A stretch of 64,000 nt of DNA from Vanessa cardui (GCF_905220365.1 NC_061135.1:1195501-1259500); one strand, 5' to 3'. Numbered from the stretch's first letter, positions 10,154-21,998 are shown. Notes: a model not told the origin generated them from the letters alone. A program made the numbers and translations.

Positions 10154-10499
10154 GTCCTGAGACGACAATGATGTTACGAATAAACCTGATCTAATGCAAC
10201 ATCATCTGGATTCAGCATTTTATTTCAATACGCTCTCAAAGCTGTACTGGTCCAAGAATAAAATTGTAATTAGTATTCCAAAAAAACGGAATTTCATTAT
10301 GAACCCAAAGATTCTTATAAGAAACGTAAGCTTCGAAAATTTCCTAATGAGCTGTATTTAAAATTGAGTTAGGAAATGAACTATAAGAAGATGGCCATCG
10401 TGGCCTAATTTTTATATATAATTTCATATTACTAATTGTATCCAAAGTAAAAACCTGAAAGAACAAAAACGGTACTATTTAATTTTGTATTTATATCCA

Positions 10500-10670
10500 A
10501 CTAATATTAAAAATGCGAAAGTTCGTGAGGATGGATGTATGTTTGATTGTTACTCTTTCACGAAAAAACTACTGAACTAACTACAGTTTATAATGATTTT
10601 ATGTAATTTGGTCTGAATATAATGATACATATGAAGCCTAATACCCGTGCGAAGCCAGGTAGGTCTCTAG
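10500..10670 (+). mobile_element. Family F fragment
   Basis: TGTTACTCTTTCACG, the AACTACTGAACTAAC-like block and AATACCCGTGCGAAGCC follow the family F order with strong divergence. Confidence 0.5.
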
Positions 10671-11159
10671 TATATAATATAATGGAATCACATCAATGAT
10701 CTTACCGATGAAAGAGTTTAGTCGAAAGATCTTATAGTCAGTATTAAATAATAATCTAAAAGATCTAGAAATAAGTTCAAGACCCTAATAAATAAAATAA
10801 CATAATAAAGTATTTTTAAAGCAATAGTAGCCAATTACCAACCTACTTTTCACTTGGCATACTTCTTGAAAATATTAAAACTGTCAAATGGGCAATTAAC
10901 GAGAAATATGCGCAAATGGTATTCCACAAAAATGCTTATGTTAGCAGTAGATTATGAGTAAATATAATTTATTCTCCAATTATTGTTTCAATACCCCAGC
11001 CATATTAGACGTTTTACCTCACGAGAGGGACTGTGGATGCGTTATATCAACATGATATCAACAGCCCCCACCTGCAGCTTCAATTCCAGGTTGTGTACCT
11101 TTCTAACGGTTTCCACTGTGCAGAAAAGAGAACTTTAGAATTAAATAGAATAGAATAGA
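10671..11159. other. Spacer, nothing recognised
   Basis: A more GC-balanced spot near 11000-11120 is single copy in the window. It shows no coding signature I can identify. Confidence 0.45.
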
Positions 11160-11368
11160 AGTAAAGTTTAGAATTAAATATTAATTTAAATAATTGTATT
11201 TAACTAACATGACTTTGTATTTTTTCAATGTTAAAAAGAGTGGCTACTGAGTTTCTTGCCGGTTCTTCTCGGTAGAATCTACAGAATCTACTTTCCGAAC
11301 CGGTGGTAGCTTCACTTAATTGTTAAATGACGATCAAGGGTGCTTGTAAAAGCTCATTCATCATTTGA
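11160..11368 (+). mobile_element. Family D LINE 3' fragment
   Basis: The blocks AATTGTATTTAACTAACATG, TTCTTGCCGGTTCTTCTCGG, TTTCCGAACCGGTGGTAGC and AATTGTTAAATGACGAT are clear. A short local repeat of AATCTACAG is embedded. The terminal AATAAAGTTTATTTT is missing. Confidence 0.75.
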
Positions 11369-12264
11369 AAGGTAAAAGATCTGCAACTACAAGTAAGAAG
11401 CACTCAAAATGTATTTTTGTAAGGTATATTTTAATGTTAAGCCGCCAAAGGTTCGGAAATTCTACTTACAAGATTCTAGAAGTAATAAAACATTAATCGC
11501 GGTTACGCTTTTATCAATTAAAAAATATTCATGTTATAAGTATACAACACAATTATTATATTTGTATATTGTGTACAAACAGCAAATGGTAATTCCAAGT
11601 TCTTTTATATAATCCTGTAGAGTACAATACACATCTATTCATAATTTTCGGTATTAGTTCTGAATCCGTTTATTGGCAGATATGTTCTGCAGTTTGCAGT
11701 AAAAGTTCATGTGACGTAAGAACATGTAATGCCCAGACTTATTGCCCCCACTTTTGACAGGATCGCTTCAGTTCGCCCACAACACATTGATTCAACGAGA
11801 AATGCTGCATTCTTTGCACCATGCCAAGCGGTCATTAACCTTTACTTTTTTAATTTAATTTAAAATGACGAAAGCATACTCTATACAATCCGTTTTTTTA
11901 TACTGTAATTATAATAATATTAATAATTTTAAATAAATATTTAATATTAGACTAAGAGCTAAGACTAACTAAGCCGATTATTTTGTTTGGTGGAGGTGAC
12001 AAGTTGTCAAAATTACAAATTAAAATATTATCTTTTCAAATAGGCTGATAAAAAACTTCTGAATTGTCACGTCACGATATAATTCGGTCAAATATCAAAA
12101 TTTCATAAAATTACAAGAAATATTATATGTAATAAATGTAGTCATAATAATTGTTCTTTTAATATAATTTAAGTGACATTTCTAGGGTGTTGACCATACC
12201 ATCAGTCCTATGTTTATCTTTTCTAGTGATTAGATCATTGTCATTATCTTCGTTACATATTATA
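11369..12264. other. Non-coding stretch with one more GC-balanced patch
   Basis: Mostly AT-rich. A patch near 11690-11850 is single copy and GC-balanced; I could not assign it. The 67-codon plus-strand frame at 11409-11612 has AT-driven residue use and no family match. Confidence 0.45.
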
Positions 12265-12475
12265 AAACAAAGTCGTTTACCACTGTCCGTTCCTAAGTAT
12301 GCTTAAATCTTTAAAATTACACAACGATTTTGATGCGGATTTTATTATTGATAGAGTGATTCCAGAGGATCTTTATTGTATATAATACGTGGACAATATA
12401 GTAAAGAAATGCTAATAATTTTAGAGTTTCTAATGTGATTTCGTAAATAAACAAATTCTATAGTATAGAATAGGC
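12265..12475 (-). mobile_element. Family E repeat
   Basis: Family E reads on its sense strand: ACCCGCCCCGGCTTCGCACG, GTGCAATGCTGATACTAA, ATACTACAGAATTT, AACCTTCCTCTCGAATCACT, AAACCGCATCAAAATCCG, AATTTTAAAGATCTAAGCAT and TTTGTTTTATACTATG. This copy is on the minus strand and spans the middle and end blocks. The pattern is typical of LINE ends in Lepidoptera, perhaps RTE-like. Confidence 0.7.
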
Positions 12476-12719
12476 GAGTCAATAGTTTAAGATATTTTAA
12501 TCTATAATAAAATTATAAAAGTATAGTGCATGGGCTACATTGCTACACCTAACATCTAACCAACCATTAATTATAAGCTAAGTAGGTGACAACTAGTTAA
12601 AAAGGTTTTTTAAATTGTTTATAGCTTCAGTGTGTAACTTGAATCAATATTTTTATACGTTCATTAATATTTAAAAAACGAATATTGTATAAAGTAATTA
12701 ATTAAAAACATCTACGGAA

Positions 12720-12860
12720 TGAAACGTTATCGATGTATGACGCATGGCATGGCTTCCCTCGTGAGGGTGGACGAGGGTGAGTGACGTCACGTCCGTCCTG
12801 TTGTCTTCCCGGAATAATACATCTGTTGTCGGGTTTTTTTCCTGATAGGTATTTCTTATT
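12720..12860. other. Single-copy GC-balanced patch with CRE motif
   Basis: Flanked by AT-rich DNA, this patch contains TGACGTCA at 12782-12789 and GGTGGACGAGGGTGAG. It could be a regulatory element. No coding family is recognisable on either strand. Confidence 0.25.
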
Positions 12861-13675
12861 CTTTCTCAATGTTGTTAATGTTTTTAATTCAATTATTACG
12901 ATCACTTAACTCTTAAAGTTTAATTTTTGATTTTTTTTAAAAACTACTCGTTTGGTTTTATTTTTTTAAATATAATTGAAGATAAAATCCCTTAAAAACT
13001 TATAACTTTAAATTTAGTCCTTAGAGATACATAACAATATAGTATTTTATGAAACATATATATGTGTAAGTGTGTTTTTACATTTGTGTGTGTTCGTAGT
13101 GTCTTTTTTATTTAGCAAAAAAAGTACGTAATGTAAACATAATTTGATTACACAACATCCATTCGACTGTTCGCAGACACGTTGGCGCCAGGAGAGCCCG
13201 CCTGCGCATAATATAATTGATTTTCATCCAGCTCCAACTGAATCGATACCTGTGGAGCTAATATATATGAACAAAGTGGAAACTCACCAACGAACTATTA
13301 TTCACCATTCAATCAATCGTTCAGAAAATGTAATTCAATACCATCTGTAATCATTATAACTTAAACATATCAATCAGCGTATCACTGTATGTTCGTTTTT
13401 CACATTTCAAGTGTGAGATACGAAATGATTATTTCCAGAATAGTGCTGTCGTAGATACCTAATAATAATAATAAGTCTCAGATATTATCATTTACCATCA
13501 CATCCACACAAAAGCACTAGGGAAACCATAAACGATCATCGCAACACGAACTCTACACCGAATTTGACGGGCATGGACATCTAGTGTGTATAAACTAAAA
13601 CATAATATAATACCCGTGTATAGTAAAATAACTAATAATAAATAATAATACCTTACGATTTATTCAATTAACATT
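12861..13675. other. AT-rich stretch, nothing firmly recognised
   Basis: A short GC-balanced spot near 13170-13200 (TTGGCGCCAGGAGAGC) interrupts it. The spot is single copy and unassigned. Confidence 0.45.
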
Positions 13676-13890
13676 CGGAAGGGCAAATAGGTCATTTGAT
13701 AGTAAGTGGTAACTATTCCTTAAAACACTAATTGGCACCAAAGTTGGTGACTAAGTTTTTCTGTCCCTTGTGCCTTTAGGTCACTGACTCACTAATCCTT
13801 CAAACCGGATAACAACAATACTGAGTATTGCTATTTGTCGCTACAATACATGATGAGACCGAGTACCTACCGAGACGGGTAACTTAAAAC
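13676..13890 (-). mobile_element. SINE-A fragment, diverged
   Basis: ATTTGATAGTAAGTGGT, CTATTCCTTA, TGTCCCTTGTGCC and AACAACAATACTGAGTA are retained. Several blocks are shortened or lost. Confidence 0.7.
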
Positions 13891-13969
13891 TTACTTCGAA
13901 TACTAACTAATATCTTACGGCATCGACAAAAAGAAAATGTCACATTAAGATTAGACTTCTAGCCCATTA

Positions 13970-14350
13970 GATGTATCAACAAACAAGGCTCCGCTTTCTT
14001 GGCGGGCGTCCAAGCGTCTATTATTGACCTACTAACTAATATATGAGGCTTCGAGATGTCACTCTTAATAGCTGGCTAGCAACGCGTCAGTCACTAAGCG
14101 CCTGTGATACAAAAATGACTGATTAATGCTCCGCCGCGTTGCAAGTATCCTGTCGATAATGAATGATGATGGATATCTTATATTCTTGAGGGTGGCCAGC
14201 CAACTTCACAGGGCATATGTGCGCAAATGTTGCAAAGACAAGTGCACTTTCTTTGACTTCAATGTCACAAACCGATGGCATTGTAAATCTGTCACAGATA
14301 TATTTGGTGCAAGACCCCTAATAGTAGGTCCACACGACACAGACTGAGCA
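13970..14350. other. Unassigned GC-balanced single-copy segment
   Basis: Composition is clearly less AT-rich than its surroundings, and the segment includes a 73-codon plus-strand frame (14126-14347). The peptide contains several Cys residues (CCKDKC) but no spacing I can tie to a known zinc finger or secreted family. It might be an old transposon remnant or a conserved non-coding element. Confidence 0.25.
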
Positions 14351-14471
14351 CAGATTTCTATTGAATTTTGTCTGTGCAACTTAGCCAGACAAAAGTGGAA
14401 AAGTTGGAGCTAATCATGAAAGTTGAAAGTCTGTATGGCTGCGTATTATTTAAAGCAAAATAATTGATCAT

Positions 14472-14700
14472 CAACAACAACAGCCTATATATTTGCCACT
14501 GCAAGGTTTGGAGCCTATTCCACCACGCTGCTCCAATGCGGTTTGGTGGATTTACATGTGGCAGAAATTCGTTGAAATTAGACATCTGCATGTTTTCTCA
14601 TAACGTTTTCCTTTACCGCTGAGCACGAGATGAATTATAAACCCAAAAATAAGCACATGAAATTTAATTGTGCTTGCCTGGGTTTGAACCCGCAATTCTA
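14472..14700 (-). mobile_element. SINE-B copy lacking its 5' head
   Basis: The CAACAACAACAGCCT tail complement at the left and the CTTGCCTGGGTTTGAACCC B-box region at the right are clear. The A-box end is gone. Part of the tail between the ACAGGC and GGAACAG-type blocks is deleted. Confidence 0.8.
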
Positions 14701-14951
14701 TTTAAATTTATCGATGTGTGGTCTCACACACACACACATTGCTATATATTAGTGTCTAGCGATTTGATGTAACTTAGGTTTTACTGGTAAGTTTACATAA
14801 TAACTTATGACAATAAATTTAATGTTACATATACGACGTTAATACATATTTATGATTGATGTTCGCCTCGCTTGCCAAGTGACAGCGTCAATTTTGTAAC
14901 ATTTTTGTATTACTTTGTTTTTAGGCTATTTTATTAGTTGTTTTTTTTGTT

Positions 14952-15046
14952 CCTGCAAGCCCGTCTGGGTAAGCACCACTTACTTGTTATATATTCTACC
15001 GCCAAACAACGATACCTAGTATTGCTATTCTAGTCAGCTGTCTGCC
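14952..15046 (+). mobile_element. SINE-A 5' fragment
   Basis: It carries TGCAAGCCCGTCTGGGTA, GCACCACTTACT, TTCTACCGCCAAACAAC and GTATTGCT. It ends abruptly before the family D copy that follows. Confidence 0.65.
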
Positions 15047-15054
15047 CACCAATG

Positions 15055-15266
15055 AATCAAATCAAATCAAATCAAAATAAACTTTATTCAAGTAGACTTT
15101 TGAATCGTCATTTTACAACTAATTGAAGCTACCACCGGTTCGGAAAAGAAACTTATTAGTTACTCTTTTTTAACATTTAAAAGTACAAAGTCATGTTAGT
15201 TAAATACAATTATTTTAATTAATATATCCTGCGTGGAAGTCACCAGATATTAGCACCACGCTTTTT
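15055..15266 (-). mobile_element. Family D LINE 3' end with pentamer tail
   Basis: The left end is an (ATCAA)n-type run, the complement of the (TTTGA)n tail. It is followed by AAAATAAACTTTATTCAAGT and ACCACCGGTTCGGAAA, and it extends to the CACGCTTTTTT block. Pentamer tails of this type suit CR1/L2-like target-primed insertion. Confidence 0.85.
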
Positions 15267-16127
15267 TAAAATCGTCACACAATTATCAAATCTGACATTC
15301 TGGTTGATGATCTAAGCAATTCCTCGGCCAAGTCTTTTAAGGCGAGATTAGGGCCAGTATAAAGAATCTCAAGACTGTTTAGCTTATGCAGAAATCCTGA
15401 ACATATCTCCCACACATATCAAAAAAGACAAAACCATTAAACCTAAATATATTTCACAAATATATGCGTTACAAAGCTCATATTTCCAAAACCAAAACCG
15501 AAGTACAAAGGAACCTCTTAGTTATACTATCATTAAAAAAAAATACAATAAAAGAAAACCCTGTTCCTACATATGGGAAAGCGATGAATCTTTTTTTGAA
15601 TTTTAAAGAGACATGACACCGTTTATTCTGGGTCACGTATTTGGTGCTTTTTATTTCGACAACTAAAAGGATCTAGAAACATTAAAAACTGCACTCCAGC
15701 TCTTCACTGTTCTACAGCTGGAAACGAAACGCTCCATAAAATCACACATTTATATTCTAGACAAATATACCATTATTTAATCTGTATTTTCATCTGACCG
15801 AGATTAGAGAATATTTTAATATTATGCAGAACTAATTGTAAAGAGATTATCGTAGAAGCCGTGCATACCAAAATGACCTTTATCGTTTTGTCACAAGTTC
15901 TTAATTCGCATGAATTTCAACTGTTTCTTGTATAGTCGTCACGTATCACAAAACAGTCTATTGATATGATGATGTATTGTAATATACGTAATTAGTGAGT
16001 TTATGGTTTGACTATTAAGCCCTTGTTAGTATTTGAACTAGTTGGAGTTTGCGGTTTCTGATGGAATTAGTCTTTATCATTTTGAAAAAAACGTAAGTAC
16101 ATCATCAATCCATACTGTAAAACAAAG
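15267..16127. other. Non-coding stretch, nothing recognised
   Basis: No repeat family block and no plausible exon was seen. Confidence 0.5.
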
Positions 16128-16215
16128 TTACTTACTCACTTACTACGTATGCTTAGATCTTTAAAATTTGCAACGAATTTGATTGAATTGCATTGGATTG
16201 CAGACGACTGTGGGC
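16128..16215 (-). mobile_element. Family E fragment
   Basis: ACGTATGCTTAGATCTTTAA and AACGAATTTGATTG match the minus strand of the family E middle blocks. Confidence 0.5.
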
Positions 16216-16426
16216 TTCGTTTTATAATAATATGTAAAAATGATACATTCCGCATTATGGCCATGTAAGCGAATACACAATATAAGTTTTTTACATACAA
16301 CCACGCAGAATATGTCATCTGTTTATTGTTAAAATAATGTCGACTAACAAAGTCCCATTTTGGTTATATTTAAGTTATAATTTTAAGCTCTACACAATAT
16401 AATATCTTACAAATATTGACACTTTT

Positions 16427-16770
16427 ATTGACATTTTTAACTTTGCCGTTTCGTAAATCCAAATCGTTTGTAAAAATACATTGGTAAAAAAGGCATATTA
16501 TTCGATACAAAATTTTGTAGATAATAAAAAAGCTTGGAGTTAATACCTGTTGACTTCCAGGCAGGATACATTACATATATAATTGTATTTAACTAATATG
16601 ATTGTATTTTTTGAATGTTGAAAAAGAGTAACTACTGAGTTTCTTTTCGGTTCTTCTCAGTAGAATCTACTTTCCGAACCGGTGGTAGCTTCACTAAATT
16701 GTTATATGACGATTCAGAAGTGCTTGTAAAAGCCCACTTGAATAAAGTTTATTTTGATTTTGAAATTAGT
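16427..16770 (+). mobile_element. Family D LINE 3' end, long copy
   Basis: This is the longest non-coding D copy. It runs from TTGACATTTTTAACTTTGCC, which lies at the end of the LINE coding region, through GTTGACTTCCAGGCAGGAT, TTTCCGAACCGGTGGTAGC and AATAAAGTTTATTTTGATT. Confidence 0.9.
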
Positions 16771-17057
16771 AATAATTAATTATTACTATAATATATGTAT
16801 ATTTATTAATTCTTCTTTTATGTATCTCTTCAAGTATGTGCTAAGAGGCGCCACTCTTTGTAACAGGGTCAAAAAAATGTTGGCCTATGTTACTACAGAA
16901 AATAATTTGGTCTTATTAGTAAAAAAATAATATTGAAGTTTGTGTTGTCAATCACAGAAAATATTTTAAAATATAAACAAAAGCGTGTATATATATTACC
17001 TTCATATCATCCATTATGTAGTAAGCTGATGATATATAATTATGTATAAACAGACCT

Positions 17058-17175
17058 TGGTGGTACTTTTACTTGGTGGTAGGGCTTAGTGCAAGCCCGT
17101 CTGAGAAGATACACTCGTCAGTTATTCTACCGACAAACAACAGTACTCAGTACTGTACGAGGCGGACGAGCTACC
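17058..17175 (+). mobile_element. SINE-A with large internal deletion
   Basis: The 5' blocks CTTGGTGGTAGGGCTTAGTG to CAACAGTACTCAGTACTGTA are joined directly to GGCGGACGAG, near the 3' end. The middle is deleted. The 3' block appears in the opposite sense to the rest, so the junction is a rearrangement, not a simple deletion. Confidence 0.6.
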
Positions 17176-17393
17176 TTATTATAAACAAATAAATATAGTT
17201 TCTAGTACCGCTGCACCTGTTTACCTAACTTAAATAGAAAAACTTTTATCAAATCCACACGTGCTTCATTCTACAGCTCTACATTGTTTGTAACGTTCAG
17301 TTTTTTAGTCTTTGTTTCAAATTATTTATCGTAAGAAATCACACAAAATCAATATACTTTTTTTCTATCATATAATTATAAATCAATGAATGA

Positions 17394-17605
17394 ACGACGA
17401 CCTCCGTGGTCGAGTGGTGTGTACATCGGTTTTCATCGGTACGTCACTCCGAGATCTCGGGTTCGTTTCCCGGCCGAGTCAATGTAGATTATCATTAGTT
17501 TTCTTTGGTCTGGGTGTTTGTGGTGCCGTCGTTACTTATGATTTTCCATAACCCAAGTGCTTTAGCTACTTATATTGGGATCAGAGTAATGTATGTGATG
17601 TTGTC
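17394..17605 (+). mobile_element. SINE-C copy, near full length
   Basis: GACCTCCGTGGTCGAGTGG, CGGGTTCGTTTCCCGGC, GGTCTGGGTGTTTGTGG and GTAATGTATGTGATGTTGTC are present, then an A-rich tail. Confidence 0.9.
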
Positions 17606-17644
17606 TAAAAAAAAATAATAAAATTAATACATTTACATACAAAA

Positions 17645-17900
17645 CCGATATGGCCCAGCGGTTACAAATCGTGCCTTAATTCTTCAGCTAAACATTGTTG
17701 ATTGCGGGTTCAAACCCAGGTATGGACCACTAAATTTTCATGTCCTTAATTCGTGAAAAGAAAGCCTGCATGTGACTAATTTCAACGAAATTCTGCCACA
17801 TGTGTAACCACTGGCATTGGAACAGCGTAGTGGAATATGGTCCAAACTTTCTCCTCAAAGGAAGTCCTCACCCAGGCAGTTGGGCATTTACAGGCGGTTA
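17645..17900 (+). mobile_element. SINE-B copy, near full length
   Basis: Begins CCGATATGGCCCAGCGGTTA and continues through the B-box TGCGGGTTCAAACCC to TTTACAGGCGGTTA. A few bases are lost from the body near AATTCGTGAAAAG. Confidence 0.85.
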
Positions 17901-17934
17901 ATGTCGTAACATACTTTTTCCTTCTACGCTTTTA

Positions 17935-18065
17935 CAACCAGTTTTAAGTAAAGCTACGGTTCGGAATATAAATTCTACTAAGACAAACTGACAATAAACC
18001 CAGTCCTTACTCATTTTCAACAATTAAAATAGAAAATAATGTTAGTTAAACACAATTATATACAC
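17935..18065 (-). mobile_element. Family D fragment, strongly diverged
   Basis: AAGCTACGGTTCGGAA, ATTCTACTAAG, CTCATTTTCAACA and ATGTTAGTTAAACACAATTA keep the D order on the minus strand. Confidence 0.55.
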
Positions 18066-18224
18066 ACTTGTATAACCAAGCGAAGAGAAAAATATATACA
18101 TATGTATATCATTTCTATAGTCTTAAACTGATAAGATATTTAAAAAAATAAAGGCTAGCTTTATTTTTACTTGTTATAAAAAAATGAGTTTATTTAGGGG
18201 ATACATATGGCATAATATTATCCG

Positions 18225-18282
18225 CTAATGCAAATTTCCTCACAATGTTCTTCTCACCGCAGAGCACGAGATCAATCACATC
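18225..18282 (-). mobile_element. SINE-B body remnant
   Basis: Only the TTTCCTCACAATGTTC, CACCGCAGAGCACGAGAT block remains. Confidence 0.45.
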
Positions 18283-18784
18283 CAAGCAGCCGTAAGGATC
18301 TTGTAATCAATCTTTAAGTCGTTTTACACTCGTTTGGATTCAGCGACTGCGAAATATCTTTATAATTGTTTTGTATTCTAAGCCGAAGTGACGTCATTAA
18401 AATGTGTGATGACGTTACTTTGTAGTTACTTAAGCACCTTAAGGAAAACGACGATGCGTAGATATGTTTTTTTATGATATAGATTAGTGTCTAAAAATTT
18501 TGATTGTTATGCTAACTAGAAGTAAAAACTAGCAGTTACATTAAACTGTCAAACTCCAAGTAAGATACACGACACAATTGAAATAAACGCCAACGATTCC
18601 AGTATTGATAAAAACGAATTCAAAAAATGTAAATTCGCTTATACTTTTTAAATATTTGATTCAAAATAAAAGTGACGAAAGTGTACCGGTATAATGCCAT
18701 TATAAAAGAAATAAATCTAAACGCTAACAACTGAGCGAAGTGGTAAATAAACAATTGTTTTTTTATTTTATTTTTAAAACTCAG

Positions 18785-18890
18785 CTAAAGTATTGTACAA
18801 ATCCAAGCCGCGTGGAACGGTAGCGAAAATGCCAGAAGCATTTCCCGGCTGAATCGTAATTCTGATTCTGTGGGTGAAAAAATGAACGAA
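18785..18890 (+). mobile_element. Family J repeat, copy 1
   Basis: It shares with 33298-33400 the blocks GCGTGGAACGGT, AATGC, AGCATTTCCC, TGAATCG and TCTGGG. It resembles the 3' end of a LINE seen widely in Lepidoptera; the class is uncertain. Confidence 0.55.
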
Positions 18891-19195
18891 CAGTGTATTT
18901 TTTTGCACAATTACCGTTTGTGTCACAATTTTTATATTTCTATTTTAAAATTCATCATTCTCTTCCATTTTCTAGTTGCCTAGATATTTTTATCTAGAAC
19001 ATCGCACAGCGAACAGCATATCGAGACTTTTACCATTGTGATACAATAATAAGGTATTATATATATTAACAATTCGTGTTTTATATATTAGCCATATAAT
19101 ATTAATACTGGTTACTGTGCCTGGTAGTGCTTTTTTTACATACACAAAGCTTTCGTAAATGTGGTGACAGTGCCGTGACTGAGCTCATATATTAC

Positions 19196-19506
19196 AAAAA
19201 CAACAACAGTCTGTATTTAAGGATAAGGTTTGGAACACATTCCAGCAAGCTATTCCAATGCAGTTTGGTGGAATACACACGTGGCAGATTTTTTATGTAA
19301 GAAGGAATGAGACAGACACGTGGCAAAAGGAAACAAGCATGTGTCTAACATCCTTGTTTCCTGATGTTGTTGTCGATGTTTTTCTTCACCGCCGAGCACA
19401 AGATGAACCATAAACAAAAATTAAGCATATGAATATTCAGTGGTACCTGGTACTTGCCTGGATTTGAACCCGCGATGATCTGGGCTGGGCACTGGGTTAT
19501 CTCGAC
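19196..19506 (-). mobile_element. SINE-B copy with rearranged centre
   Basis: The tail and head are recognisable, but the CACACGTGGCAGA block occurs twice (near 19277 and 19317), separated by about 40 bp of altered sequence. CCTTGTTTCC and GGAAACAAG around 19340-19370 form an inverted pair. Confidence 0.8.
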
Positions 19507-20269
19507 GATATATTAGTCAAACTCAAATTCATTTATTCAGGTGTCCTACCAATCATAAACTTACTAATTGTATAGCAACGTTTCGCACATAAGCACTCCT
19601 AAAAAAAATTTTTAATTTGGCGCCAGTAGCATTTTGAACGCTTTCTGGGGTCCTATTGTAGACCCCTATACATTGCCCCACAAGGGAATTACTGAGTCTA
19701 TGCAGTCGAGTAACAGGCCAACCAATGCTATGAGAATCACATTCTCATGAAAACATTAATATTTTTCCGTAAATACAAAACATTAGAGAGTATATATTGA
19801 GAATAATATAAGATCTATATCTCGAGGCTTGGACCTCTACTTTTAGTTAAGGGCATGAGTTAGTATTAGTAATGTTCGTAAATAAATGTCTTAGTGTGCG
19901 TAAGATAGTTATAAAAAAATAAAAACACAAATTAGAACGTATTTATTAATGTGCGCTTAATTTAACTTTAAGACTCCTTTGAGAGTAGAATCAACACTAC
20001 AAAAAGTACGGCCATCATCCGCATTCGAACGGCGCTAAGGATTTTATCCCGTGCAAATATTGTAACCGATGCGCGATAAATATTCACCGAACGATCTATT
20101 CGCCCGTTGTGCCGGTGCATCGTGGAACACGCTCTGAGTATTTTTTAACGCGTCTATTTAAATTTATCTTAACATCTTAACATCTTTTCGCATTTGAATG
20201 TAATATGTATCTGGGCATAACTTTTGGAATACTACAAATACAAAATACTCTTTAATATCAACGTAACAT
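19507..20269. other. Non-coding stretch with a CpG-rich patch at 20005-20155
   Basis: Most is AT-rich. The 150-bp patch has many CpGs (CGAACGGCGC, GATGCGCG, CGCCCGTTGTGCCGG) and no similarity to the repeats here, so it may be regulatory. Confidence 0.35.
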
Positions 20270-20548
20270 TAACAGCCTGTAAATTTCCCACTGCTCGTCT
20301 AATCCTTCTTCTCTCTTTGCGGAGAAGATTTGGAGCATATTCCACCACGCTGCTCCAATATAAGTTGGTGAATTTAATTGAAATTAGACTTTTGCAGATT
20401 TCCTCATGATGTTTTCCTTCACCGCCGAGTACGAGATGAAAGATAAAAAAAAATTAAGCACATGAAAATTCAATTGTGCTTCACTGGGTTTGAACCCGTA
20501 ATCACCTGTAAGATACACGCTTTCTTACCACTGGACTATTTCGGCTCA
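20270..20548 (-). mobile_element. SINE-B copy, near full length
   Basis: AACAGCCTGTAAATTTCCCA at the left and CCACTGGACTATTTCGGCTC at the right mark the complemented tail and head. A small deletion removes the CACATGTGGCAGAATTTC part. Confidence 0.85.
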
Positions 20549-21641
20549 TAAATACTCTTTATTGTACACCAATAAACACATACTTTCACATGATGAAGAT
20601 GCACAAAAAGCGGCCCTATCGCTAAAACAGCGATCTTTTCCAAGCAACCTCAGCAGCGATCCTTTCCGGTGTACATAGCAGAGATAAACATAATATATAA
20701 AAATACATAATATATTAATATATTTCAAATAATGTACATGATAACTAAGATGCATAAAAATCAATTGTTTAAAACTCTCTTGCAAGAAAACAAATTGATG
20801 TTTCCATTATTTTTCCTATATTTTTAAGCATAACCATATTCACTGCGTGTTATCTATAAAGAATAGCGGACTTATATGTAGATATTTGATAAGATATAAA
20901 GTTTTGATGTGTCTTATAGTTCTGGCAACGTTCAATTCTAAAGCGTCTAGACCGCACTGACCTAACTAGAACCTAAAATATATGGACCATTTTAACATAC
21001 AATATAGCATATGTTTGACGTGAAACTTTACACTGAAGTAATCGAATCATTAAATTATACATTGACCTTTTCATAATAAATAGTTGTAACCGATCACACT
21101 TTTCTAAATTTTGAAGACACGAAATTACGCATCGTTTATAAATATATCATTTAAATATATATATCATTCAAAACGACTGGTATAATTGTTTTATTATTTT
21201 ACGAATTCCAGTATAAATAAACCATAATATAGAAAATGTAGAAATATATCGAATAACTTATACTTCAAGTTTTAAATTTCACTGGCAATTTTTGAGACAG
21301 TAAATTTTTTCTAAAGAAATCAGTAGATACATATTTAATTGTACGATAGATCTGGAATCTGGATTTGTTTCGAATTATAATCATGATTAGAAGACTTTGC
21401 CCAACAGTGGGACTTTCAGAGGACGCTACATGGAAATATTTGATCGTTTCGTTAACGAATCAGAGCTGGAAATGTAAGCCCATATAACCCAGTTTCCTTT
21501 TGATTCCGGCTGAGAACCATTAAGTTCTCATGAACTTAATTTGTGTTTATAATTCGTCTAGAGTTCAACGATACGTAGTAAAGAAAACCTACTACTTTAT
21601 GTAAACTTCTAATGTAATGTTTCTATTCATATTTAATTATT
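20549..21641. other. AT-rich stretch, nothing recognised
   Basis: The 79-codon minus-strand frame at 20546-20785 has AT-driven composition, so I do not call a gene. No repeat-family blocks. Confidence 0.5.
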
Positions 21642-21860
21642 TTTTTTCCTTTTTTTTTCTTTTCGTCGTTTGCGACGAGCATATGGACCACCTCTCAGTG
21701 GTCACCATAACCCATAAACACTGACGCTATAAGAAATATTAACTATTCCTTACATCGTCAATGTGCCCCCAACCTTGGGAACTCAGATGTTATGTTCCTT
21801 ATGCCTGTTGGCGGTAGAATAACTGATGGGTGGGTGATACCGGGCGGATCACCCTGTAAA
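21642..21860 (-). mobile_element. SINE-A copy with long poly-A complement
   Basis: T-rich runs at 21632-21661 precede GCGACGAGCATATGGACC. The element proceeds to GGCGGTAGAATAACTGATG and then a decayed end. A central deletion removes the TAGTTACACTGG block. Confidence 0.8.
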
Positions 21861-21884
21861 ATTAATATATTTATAAATTAAAAT

Positions 21885-21998
21885 TTATATTTAATTTATT
21901 TGATAAAAAAGGACCTGCAATATTTCTTTCGCCGCTTCTTCTAAGGTCAGGATGTTTCTTTTTCAGAACCGGTGGTAGTATTAATTTGACTAACAAGT
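21885..21998 (+). mobile_element. Family D2 LINE tail
   Basis: CAATATTTCTTTCGCCGCTT, AGAACCGGTGGTAGTAT and ATTTGACTAACAAGT follow the D2 order. Confidence 0.6.

Noticed and set aside
9953..10168. Peptide shared by several open frames (EQRGGICSKPSPQRERRPLAQ type) at 9997, 38934, 52027 and relatives at 26415, 49336, 57668
   Set aside because: It looks like a small protein family, but every copy is the translation of the SINE-B body and tail on one strand or the other.
17397..17470. tRNA gene candidates in SINE-C and SINE-B heads
   Set aside because: A- and B-box words are present, but the cloverleaf cannot be completed and each is followed by a SINE body.
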